From: CAMEON01 sp045128275
GTDB taxonomy: Bacteria > Bacillota > Clostridia > Oscillospirales > CAG-272
Length of the DNA: 53,890 nt
Reading direction: 5' to 3'
NCBI GenBank assembly: GCA_045128275.1
Contig: JBGVRH010000003.1
Coordinates: 1 to 53,890, forward strand
The notes beneath the pieces were generated by a model. That model was not told the origin of the DNA. It ran no database searches and worked only from the letters and a program-made list of their open reading frames with translations. A program made the position numbers and the translations under genes. This document shows, piece by piece, positions 17,763 to 24,441 of the stretch; the stretch's first letter is position 1; each line of letters opens with the position of its first letter.

Positions 17763-18322
17763 GGTTCTTCTGTCTGATACTGCGCTCTGGGCCCGCCGAT
17801 ATAGGCAGGTCTGGTGCGGGCGCAGACCAGGGAGGCTTCGCCGATCTTGTTGACCGACAGGCGGACGGGGACGGCCACGCGGCGGAGGTGCATACCGATT
17901 AGCGTCGCGCCGATATCCATGCCTGCGTGGGCTTTGATGGCTTCCACGGCCACGGGGTCGGTCATAGCCTCCCAGACACAGGTGGCGAAGGAGCCCCCCG
18001 CCTTGGGCTGGGGCTTGACCCAGACGGGGTCGTAGCCGTACCGCTCGGCGGTGGCGCGCTCCATGATGAGGGCGCGATTGAGATGCTCACAGCACTGGAC
18101 GGCCAGGAGGATGCCATGCTCGGCGAGGATGGGCAGGATGGCATCCCGCAGGGCCAGAGCGGCCTCCATGGAGGAATGCTTCCCGATCCGCTCCCCCACC
18201 ATTTCGGAGGAGGAGCAGCCCACGACCAGGAGCTGGCCTGCCTTGAGATCGGCGGTAGCGATCAGCTCGCGGAGGGCGGTAGCGGCATCTTTTGTGATGG
18301 TTTCGTACATATTCTGTTCCAT
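17759..18322 (-). CDS. TIGR01440 / UPF0340 (YwlG-like) protein
   Basis: This 187-aa protein has the full length and pattern of the DUF436/TIGR01440 family found across Bacillota: GQLLVVGCSSSEMVGERIGKHSS, LLAVQCCEHLNRALIMER, ATCVWEAMTDPVAVEAIKAHAGMDIG and TLIGMHLRRVAVPVR. The biochemical role is unknown. AAAAGGA precedes the ATG. It lies 24 bp behind the GH2 gene, so likely co-transcribed. Its stop codon is contributed by the TAAATTT end of a palindromic repeat. Confidence 0.9.
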   Translation of the reverse strand: MEQNMYETITKDAATALRELIATADLKAGQLLVVGCSSSEMVGERIGKHSSMEAALALRDAILPILAEHGILLAVQCCEHLNRALIMERATAERYGYDPVWVKPQPKAGGSFATCVWEAMTDPVAVEAIKAHAGMDIGATLIGMHLRRVAVPVRLSVNKIGEASLVCARTRPAYIGGPRAQYQTEEP

Positions 18323-18346
18323 AGGTGTTCCTTTTACTCGGGGATG

Positions 18347-20599
18347 TTATTCGGCCTTGACCGACGAGGAGGCGGAGGCCAGGCCGTCGGACATCACGAT
18401 GAGGCGGACGTCACCGGGACGGCTCGCGCGGACGATGGCCACGGCGCGCCCCTCGTAGGCATGGCAGGTATCCGAGCCGTACTGATCGTCGTTGGCGGGG
18501 TCGCCGCTGAAGATGCCGAGAAGGCTGCCGCCGTTCACGATGCAACGGAGCTTGTTCTTGGCATCGGGAATGCGATCGCCCTTGGCATCGGTGATCGTGA
18601 TGTCGAAGTAACAGAGGTCGCGGTTATCGGCCTTCAGGGCGGTGGTTTCGGGGGTCACGGCCAGCTTGGCGGGAGTGCCCACGGTATGAAGGGAGGAGCG
18701 GCCGCACTCGGTGCCATTCTTGTAGGCGACGGCCTCAATGGTTCCCTTCTCATAAGGGATATCCAGGGTAGCGATGGCCTTGACGGGGGTGCTTCTGCCC
18801 ACCTCGCGGCCGTTGACGTACCACACGATCTCGTCGGCCACGGTGTAGACCTCGCACTTGACGGGACAGCCGACATAGCGGTCGTCGAATGTCCAGGTAT
18901 CCAGCACGTCGTACCAATGCCAGCCCGTACCCGTAAAGCCCTCGCCAAAGTGTTCGGGGTGGGTGGTGAAGATGCGGGGCTCTGTGTTCTCCTTCCAGAT
19001 GGCCTCGCGGAAGTAGGACTGGGGTCTTCTGTAGCCGCAGAGGTCGAAGTCGCCCTGATAGCAGGCACGCCACGGGTAGGCGGCGATGCCGATGCCCTCC
19101 ACGCGGCCGTCACGATCCCAGGCGTACTTACCCATGCCCGCCTCACCCAGGTTATCGTAGCAGGTCCAGGTGAAGTCGCCCAGCACGTGGCTGTTCTCCA
19201 TGGTGGCCTTCCAGGAATCGTAGAAGCGAAGCACCTGGGTCTCGGAGCCCCAGATGATGCGGTTCGGGTACTTGACGCGATCCGAGGCGTAGCGGAAGTA
19301 GAGATAATTGTAGCCGCAGATATCGAAGGGCTCGTAGTAGCCCACGTTGCCGGGGTTGTCGTCCTCCACCTGGAAGGAGCCGCAGGTCACGAAGCGGGTA
19401 GCATCGTACTTGCGCACCTCGGCGGCCAGCTTTTTCGACCACTCACCGCCCTCGGGTCGGACGCACTCGGGGATCTCGTTGCCCGTGGAGTAGGCGATCA
19501 CGCAGGGGTGGTTGCGGTCACGAAGCACCATGTAGGCAATGTCTCTCTGCCACCAATCGTCAAACCAGAAGTGGTAGTTGTACTCCCCGCCCTTGAATCT
19601 GCGCCAGCAGTCGAAGGCCTCGTCCATGACGATCATGCCGACCTCGTCGCTGATATCGAGCAGAACGGTGGAGGGGGGATTGTGGGCGATGCGGACGGCG
19701 TTGAAGCCCGCTTCCTTGAGCTTGGTGAGCTTACGGCGGCAGGCGGCGGGGTACTCGGCGGCGCCCAGCACACCGTGATCGTGGTGGATACAGCCGCCGC
19801 GGAGCTTGATGGTCTTGCCGTTGATCCGCAGGCCGTTGTCCATGTCGGCGGTGACGGTGCGGACACCGAAGCGGGTCTCGTCGGTATCCAGCTCTGCGTT
19901 GTTTTCAAGGACGGTCGCCCGCATGGTATACAGGTGGGGGTTCTCGGTGTCCCAGAGCTTGGCGTTGGGAATATGGATCGTAAACTCGGCCTTGATCTTG
20001 TTCCCCGCGGTGACGGCGATAGTCTGTGCGGTGGAGGTCACCTCGGTCTCACCGTCCAGCACGGCGGCGCGGAGGGTGATCTCGGCATCGCGGTCGGCGG
20101 AGATCTCGTAGACTGCCTTCACGGTGTCGAGGGTGGGGGTGGTGATATGCTTATCCCAGGGCTCGATGCGGATATCTCCGCCCTCCCAGAGGAACAGGTC
20201 GCGGTAGATGCCCGCACCCGTATACCAGCGGGAGGAGGGGTGCAGGGCGCGGGTGGTGATCTCCAGATGATTCTTCTCTCCCGCGCGGACATGGTCGGTC
20301 AGATCCACCAGCATGGGGGTATAGCCGTGGGGATGCTTGATGAGGATGTAGTCGTTGAGCTTGACCTCGGTATTCATGTAAGCGCCGTCCACGTCCAGGA
20401 TGTAGTGGCGGGGGGTAACGTCAAGCTCCATATCCTTGTGGTAGTGGCCGTTACCGCAGACAAAGTAGCCGTTATCGCCGCCGCCGGGGGCGTGGGGATC
20501 GCGGGGGGCGGTGACGGCGTAATCGTTGGGCAGATCCACCTGACCGTGGAAATGGGGGGCATGGAGCGTCCAGCCCTTGGAGAGGAGAGTCTTTTTCAT
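18347..20599 (-). CDS. glycoside hydrolase family 2 (beta-galactosidase-type)
   Basis: This is a 750-aa intracellular enzyme without a signal peptide. The order is GH2 sugar-binding jelly roll (about 1-150, with SSRWYTGAGIYRDLFL), immunoglobulin-like domain (about 155-250), TIM barrel (from LRINGKTIKLRGGCIHHDHG), then C-terminal Ig-like/DUF4982-type domains (VKCEVYTVADEIVWYVNGREVG). The catalytic residues are visible: acid/base Glu375 in YSTGNEIPE and nucleophile Glu453 in IIWGSETQ. It hydrolyses a terminal beta-glycoside (galactoside, mannoside or glucuronide not resolved). It lies 24 bp upstream of the TIGR01440 gene. Confidence 0.9.
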   Translation of the reverse strand: MKKTLLSKGWTLHAPHFHGQVDLPNDYAVTAPRDPHAPGGGDNGYFVCGNGHYHKDMELDVTPRHYILDVDGAYMNTEVKLNDYILIKHPHGYTPMLVDLTDHVRAGEKNHLEITTRALHPSSRWYTGAGIYRDLFLWEGGDIRIEPWDKHITTPTLDTVKAVYEISADRDAEITLRAAVLDGETEVTSTAQTIAVTAGNKIKAEFTIHIPNAKLWDTENPHLYTMRATVLENNAELDTDETRFGVRTVTADMDNGLRINGKTIKLRGGCIHHDHGVLGAAEYPAACRRKLTKLKEAGFNAVRIAHNPPSTVLLDISDEVGMIVMDEAFDCWRRFKGGEYNYHFWFDDWWQRDIAYMVLRDRNHPCVIAYSTGNEIPECVRPEGGEWSKKLAAEVRKYDATRFVTCGSFQVEDDNPGNVGYYEPFDICGYNYLYFRYASDRVKYPNRIIWGSETQVLRFYDSWKATMENSHVLGDFTWTCYDNLGEAGMGKYAWDRDGRVEGIGIAAYPWRACYQGDFDLCGYRRPQSYFREAIWKENTEPRIFTTHPEHFGEGFTGTGWHWYDVLDTWTFDDRYVGCPVKCEVYTVADEIVWYVNGREVGRSTPVKAIATLDIPYEKGTIEAVAYKNGTECGRSSLHTVGTPAKLAVTPETTALKADNRDLCYFDITITDAKGDRIPDAKNKLRCIVNGGSLLGIFSGDPANDDQYGSDTCHAYEGRAVAIVRASRPGDVRLIVMSDGLASASSSVKAE

Positions 20600-20633
20600 G
20601 GGGGATACTCATCCTTTCTTGCAAAAATATCTT

Positions 20634-20723
20634 GTAGGGGAGGGGTCTTCCCTCCCGATGAGCCGAAAAACGGGATGTTGACCGTTTTGGGAGAACCGGG
20701 GAGGGGAGACTCCTCCCCTACAG
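20634..20723. repeat. imperfect 90-bp inverted repeat
   Basis: The arms both read TGTAGGGGAGG...TC.TCCCTCCC and are about 25 bp with few mismatches. A small inner AAACGGG/CCGTTTT hairpin lies between. It fills the gap between the GTPase gene and the GH2 gene. The TGTAGGGG start recurs at 53418. Confidence 0.75.
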
Positions 20724-20734
20724 ATCGTGAGGAA

Positions 20735-21685
20735 TCAGTAGAACGTGGCCACTTCCTGCTTGGGCGCGGAGGTCATGGCGTACTCGGTGGCGTAGAGGAC
20801 GGGGCCGCGGCGGCCGCCGTAGAGCTTGTGGGGCTCCAGGGCAATCTTGGCGGTGACGGTGATCCAATCACGTGTCTTGAGGGAGACGGGGGCCGAGAAA
20901 TTGCAGACCAGGCCGCTGTAGGCGATATCGTCGGCACAGCAGGTCATGATGTGACGGCCGATGACCACGGCGTTCTTGCCCAGCTTGCTCTCACGGGCCA
21001 CAAGACCCTTGACGTGGACGGTCTTGCCCTCATAGGAATCCATCTCCTCGGACAGGTCGCGGTACCACAGGGCGAAATCCTCGTCGGCGATCTCGATGAC
21101 GGGAGCCTCCTTGTCGAAGGGCAGAGGATCCTCGATCTCATCGTATTCGATATGCCCGTCGGGGTAATCGTAGGAGATGGCGGCGCGGCGGGAGATACCG
21201 CGGATGATCTTGTGGATCTCCTCCTTGTCGATGGTATCGGGGGTGCGGGTCAGCACCACCATCTCGCAGTTCATGAGCTTGTCCACCATGAGGGAGCGCA
21301 TGTTGCGGTTGTAGTCGATGAAGGTGCGGGCCTCAGCGAACATCATCTCCTGGAAGATGGCCCAGTTGGCGGGCATATTCTCATAGAGAGCCTGGAGGGG
21401 CCACATACCGTTGTACTCGATGATGACGCGGTCGGCCTTGTACTTCTTGGCCATGGCGGTGAGATTGGCGGCGTTCAGCTCCTCGGGATCCTCGATGAGC
21501 TCAAGGAAGCAGTTCTTGGAGGCGAAGGCGGAGAGATCCAGCTCGTCCACGCCCTCCTCGCATTGGATGATGAGGGTCTTATCCCCCGAATTGAATTGCT
21601 CGCTCTCCATGGACTCCTGGATCATGTGGGTCTTGCCGCCCTCCAGAAAGCCGGTGAAGAGGTATACGGGAATTTTGTAGGCCAT
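20735..21685 (-). CDS. CobW-like GTPase fused to a TIGR03943 (YcgQ-type) C-terminal domain
   Basis: This is a 316-aa cytoplasmic protein. The P-loop GFLEGGKT (12-19) opens a CobW/COG0523-like GTPase; VVLTRTPDTID may represent the guanine-specificity region, without a canonical NKxD. The last about 110 residues match the C-terminal OB-like part of TIGR03943 permease-associated proteins: SYEGKTVHVKGLV, GRHIMTCCADDIAYSGLVC, and RDWITVTAKI. That domain is usually attached to membrane proteins linked to zinc-responsive genes. The ATG at 21685 follows AAAGGA. It lies downstream of the His-rich COG0523 gene. A shared role in metal delivery is likely but inferred. Confidence 0.78.
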   Translation of the reverse strand: MAYKIPVYLFTGFLEGGKTHMIQESMESEQFNSGDKTLIIQCEEGVDELDLSAFASKNCFLELIEDPEELNAANLTAMAKKYKADRVIIEYNGMWPLQALYENMPANWAIFQEMMFAEARTFIDYNRNMRSLMVDKLMNCEMVVLTRTPDTIDKEEIHKIIRGISRRAAISYDYPDGHIEYDEIEDPLPFDKEAPVIEIADEDFALWYRDLSEEMDSYEGKTVHVKGLVARESKLGKNAVVIGRHIMTCCADDIAYSGLVCNFSAPVSLKTRDWITVTAKIALEPHKLYGGRRGPVLYATEYAMTSAPKQEVATFY

Positions 21686-21718
21686 AGTATTTCCTTTGTG
21701 TGTAAATTTGGTTGCAAA

Positions 21719-21825
21719 GCCTCCCCCTCCGGGGGAGGTGTCGCGCCGCAGGCGTGACGGAGAGGGCATACAATCGAATACGGCCCTCTCACCCGCTTCG
21801 CGGGAGCTCCCCCAAAGGGGGAGCC
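21719..21825. repeat. long palindromic repeat (GCCTCCC family), copy 1
   Basis: It starts GCCTCCCCCTCCGGGGGAGG, passes GTCGCGCCGCAGGCGTGACGG, and ends CTCCCCCAAAGGGGGAGCC, with CGCTTCGCGGGAG between. A matching element lies at 53514-53646. It sits between the two CobW-type genes. Confidence 0.82.
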
Positions 21826-21837
21826 TGAAAATCGGAT

Positions 21838-23088
21838 TTACGCCAGCTCCACTCCGAAGAGCTCGGAGAGGGCGGGAATATTCAGTCCCGAACCAATGAC
21901 GCAGAGACGACCGATCACCGCAGCACCGCCCTCGCGGACATCGGGCTCGCCGGGGACGTAGTCAAAGTGGATCCAGTTTCCGCCGTCGGTAGCGGCGACG
22001 ATGCCCTTGGCGCGCAGGACGATGCCGTACTTGTCCTCGTCGGTGAGGGCATTCAGCTTGTCGGTCATGGCGGCGCGGTCAAAGGCGGCGGTGGTCTCGG
22101 TGCCGCAGCTCACGAAGACCTCGTCGGCGTGGTGGTGGTGATGATGCTCACCGTCATGGTGATGGCCGCAGCAGCACTCGCCGTCGTGGTGATGGTGGTG
22201 CTCGTGGTCATGATCGTGGCAATGACACTCCTCACCGTCCTCGTGATGGTGGTGATGCTCATGATCGTGGTCATGGCAGTGGCACTCCTCGCCATCCTCG
22301 TGGTGGTGATGGTGATGCTCATGGTCGTGATCGTGGCAATGGCGCTCCTCACCGTCCTCGTGGTGGTGATGGTGGCACTCGCACTCCTCATCGTGGTCAT
22401 GATGGTGGTGGCACTCGCACTCCTCGTCATCGTGATGATGGTGATGGTGATGCTCGGCCTCCTCTGCCAGGCGGGCCAGCTCGGCCTCCAGGGTGTCGGT
22501 GCGCTCCATGGCCTCCAGGAGCTGGGCACCGGTCAGATCGTTCCAGGGGGTGGTGACGATGACGGCGGTGGGGTTATGCTCGCGGAGGAGGGAGACGGCG
22601 GTCTCGGTCTTGGAGGCGGGGGTGGTGTCGGTGTGGGACAGGATGATGCAGCCCGCGTTCTCCACCTGGTCGTTGAAGAATTCACCGAAGTTGTTCATGT
22701 ACATCTTGCACTTGCCCGCGTCCACCACGGTGGTGAAGCCGTTCAGCACAGCCCCTTCGGTGGCGGCACCCTGGACGGCACGGATGACGTCGGAGAGCTT
22801 GCCCACGCCCGAGGGCTCGATGAGGATGCGGTCGGGGGCGTACTCGGTGAGCACCTGGGACAGGGCCTTGCCGAAGTCGCCCACGAGGGAGCAGCAGATG
22901 CAGCCCGAATTCATCTCGTTGATCTGGATGCCCGCCTCGGAGAGGAAGCCGCCGTCGATGCCGATCTCACCGAACTCGTTCTCGATGAGCACCAGCTTCT
23001 CGCCTGCGTAGGCCTCGGTGATGAGCTTTTTGATGAGGGTGGTCTTACCGGCCCCAAGGAAGCCGGAGAAAATGTCGATCTTGGTCAT
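21838..23088 (-). CDS. CobW/COG0523 GTP-dependent metallochaperone with giant His/Cys/Asp insert
   Basis: This is a 416-aa protein. GFLGAGKTT (9-17) is the P-loop and NSGCICCSL carries the CxCC metal site (Cys63, 65, 66) typical of COG0523 zinc/cobalt/nickel metallochaperones. About residues 212-322 are almost entirely His, Glu, Asp and Cys in repeated blocks (EDGEECHCHDHDHEHHHHH), then the CobW C-terminal domain. It should deliver metal to a client enzyme on GTP hydrolysis; the insert can bind many ions and may act as a store. Promoter at 23151-23179 with a palindrome at the transcription start suggests a regulator. Metal identity is not readable; zinc is most likely for the family. Confidence 0.9.
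   Translation of the reverse strand: MTKIDIFSGFLGAGKTTLIKKLITEAYAGEKLVLIENEFGEIGIDGGFLSEAGIQINEMNSGCICCSLVGDFGKALSQVLTEYAPDRILIEPSGVGKLSDVIRAVQGAATEGAVLNGFTTVVDAGKCKMYMNNFGEFFNDQVENAGCIILSHTDTTPASKTETAVSLLREHNPTAVIVTTPWNDLTGAQLLEAMERTDTLEAELARLAEEAEHHHHHHHDDEECECHHHHDHDEECECHHHHHEDGEERHCHDHDHEHHHHHHEDGEECHCHDHDHEHHHHHEDGEECHCHDHDHEHHHHHDGECCCGHHHDGEHHHHHHADEVFVSCGTETTAAFDRAAMTDKLNALTDEDKYGIVLRAKGIVAATDGGNWIHFDYVPGEPDVREGGAAVIGRLCVIGSGLNIPALSELFGVELA
22117..22456. repeat. tandem coding repeats for His/Cys/Asp blocks
   Basis: Imperfect repeats of about 54-60 bp, rich in GTGATG/GTGGTG on the plus strand, encode the metal-binding insert of the COG0523 protein. Copy number is likely to vary by slippage or unequal exchange. 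Confidence 0.85.
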
Positions 23089-23128
23089 AGTGGTTCCCTT
23101 CTATATAATCTTATTTTTAACATGGTTG

Positions 23129-23143
23129 GGAGCAAAATGCTCC
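23129..23143 (-). promoter_or_regulatory. palindrome at the transcription start of the metallochaperone gene
   Basis: GGAGCA-AAA-TGCTCC, with perfect 6-bp arms, begins about 7 bp after the -10. It could be a repressor operator or a 5' mRNA hairpin. It is not a recognisable Zur box. Confidence 0.45.
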
Positions 23144-23150
23144 ACTTTTC

Positions 23151-23179
23151 ATTATACCTCTTTTTGGGTGGATTGTCAA
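23151..23179 (-). promoter_or_regulatory. promoter of the metallochaperone gene
   Basis: TTGACA - 17 bp - TATAAT, consensus at both boxes. Confidence 0.88.
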
Positions 23180-23301
23180 GGGTTTTGAGGAGAAAAACAG
23201 ACCGCCGAATTTCCACAAAATGAACGGCATATAGAAACACCGGCCTCCGACGGAATATTCTTGATTCAGGGATCATTTGTTTCATGCTGTAGCTTGTTTT
23301 T

Positions 23302-23336
23302 GTAAAAAAAAGGACAGGGTAGTTCCCTGTCCTTCT
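23302..23336 (-). terminator. terminator of the PduB-like gene
   Basis: AAGGACAGGG / CCCTGTCCTT stem followed by a run of T on the minus strand. Confidence 0.88.
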
Positions 23337-23342
23337 TATGAT

Positions 23343-24056
23343 TCAGTTCAGATACGGCGTAGAGGGGCCGCCGGGGTACTCGCCCATGGCGGTGATCAGC
23401 TCCAGACCGATCTCGCGGGCGGTGAGTACCGCGGTCTTGACGGCGGAGGCGTCGCCGCTGAAGGCGATGATGACCTCGTTGGAGTGGCTGGTGCCCTTGT
23501 TGGGAGTCATGTACTTGATGAGAGAGACGCTGGCGGACTTCAAGGCCTTATCCGCCATGACCAAGCCGATGGCGGCGGGGGAGCCGGCCATGAAGCCGAA
23601 GGCCTGACCCTCGGGGGCATTGAAGGCAGCGGCCAGAGCCTTGCCGGCAGAGGCGGAGTAGGCAAATTCCAGATGTCCTGCGGAGTTGATGTAGACCTCG
23701 CCCGCGTTGCGCTCGGTCAGCTCCAGCGCGATCTCCACGGCCTGACGGACGTCGCTGACGTCGCGGCCACCTATGACGATGTAGTTACCGTGTCCGCCCC
23801 ATCCCTTGGTGTCGCGGGGCAGCTCCACCGAGATCAGGGTGGCATTGGTATTCTTGAGTGCCTCGTCCACGGCGCAGATCTGACCCGCCGCGCCTGTACG
23901 GGAACTGATGACCCCCAGAGCGAAGACGCCCTCAGGCAGATCCATCTCGGTGCGCAGGGATGGGTCGATGGAGGGGATGACCAGACCGATGGTATCCAGC
24001 ACCGTTCGTCCCACGAATTCGGGGAGGGAGGGGGTGGGGTTGTAGATGTCGTTCAT
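23343..24056 (-). CDS. PduB/BMC-T-type bacterial microcompartment shell protein, solitary
   Basis: This is a 237-aa protein with two tandem BMC domains, as in trimeric BMC-T shell proteins. It follows PduB closely: EFVGRTVLDTIGLVIPSIDP, SRTGAAGQICAVDEALK, SVELPRDTKGWGGHGNYIVIGG, GHLEFAYSASAGKALAAAF, GSPAAIGLVMADKALKSA and GTSHSNEVIIAFSGDASAVK. BMC-T trimers form shell facets with a gated pore. ATG 24056 follows AAAGGA; longer reading frames run into a repeat. No other shell gene, no encapsulated enzyme and no Pdu regulator lies in the window, and the gene has its own promoter and terminator, so it is a satellite shell gene. A link to rhamnose use via propanediol (rhaA at 221) is speculative. 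Confidence 0.88.
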   Translation of the reverse strand: MNDIYNPTPSLPEFVGRTVLDTIGLVIPSIDPSLRTEMDLPEGVFALGVISSRTGAAGQICAVDEALKNTNATLISVELPRDTKGWGGHGNYIVIGGRDVSDVRQAVEIALELTERNAGEVYINSAGHLEFAYSASAGKALAAAFNAPEGQAFGFMAGSPAAIGLVMADKALKSASVSLIKYMTPNKGTSHSNEVIIAFSGDASAVKTAVLTAREIGLELITAMGEYPGGPSTPYLN

Positions 24057-24083
24057 ATATGTCCTTTGGCGTATTTTTTTTAC

Positions 24084-24112
24084 ATTATAGCATAAAACTG
24101 GCGGGATGTCAA
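24084..24112 (-). promoter_or_regulatory. promoter of the PduB-like gene
   Basis: TTGACA - 17 bp - TATAAT, with TGC before the -10. Confidence 0.88.
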
Positions 24113-24166
24113 GCCCTCGCAGGGAACGCATTGGAAAGAACGGACAAAAAAGAATGCGGAGAATAT

Positions 24167-24383
24167 CAAATTGCAGTTTATAGGGGAACGGGGGAACGGC
24201 CTCCGGCGGCTTAGAACCTTTTTGCAAAAAGGTTCTAAGAACTCCAAAAACCTTCAAAAAAGCATAGATATACCAAGAGATTTGATAGTGGGTAGCATAG
24301 AGGAGACCCCCATGGGGCCCCTTCCCCATTGGTGTATTTGATGCGTGAAAGGGATGTGCATCCCACCGATAAACCCAAATTTG
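24167..24383. repeat. full-length MITE-like repeat, copy 1
   Basis: This is a 217-bp element with related inverted ends: CAAATTGCAGTTTATAGG on the left, CCGATAAACCCAAATTTG on the right. It contains the hairpin AGAACCTTTTTGCAAAAAGG and the block CCCATGGGGCCCCTTCCCC. Copy 2 is at 47846-48051 in opposite orientation and matches along its whole length with few changes. There is no ORF of note and no transposase. Confidence 0.9.
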
Positions 24384-24397
24384 AAATACTCCTCCCG

Positions 24398-24436
24398 CGA
24401 AAAAGAGGGAGAAGCCCCGGCCTCTCCCTCAAAACA
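24398..24436 (-). terminator. terminator of the GH99-like gene
   Basis: GAGGGAGAGG / CTTCTCCCTC stem, then TTTTT on the minus strand. Confidence 0.8.
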
Positions 24437-24441
24437 TGTAA

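Noticed and set aside
17927..21757. Very long plus-strand open frame (over 1200 codons) across the GH2 and CobW region
   Set aside because: It is the antisense shadow of GC-rich minus-strand genes: composition is odd (Gly, Val, His and Asp runs), there is no ribosome site, and the minus-strand proteins match families.
22117..22456. Possible frameshift or assembly artefact in the His-rich repeat
   Set aside because: The frame stays open through all repeats and the C-terminal CobW domain follows in frame.
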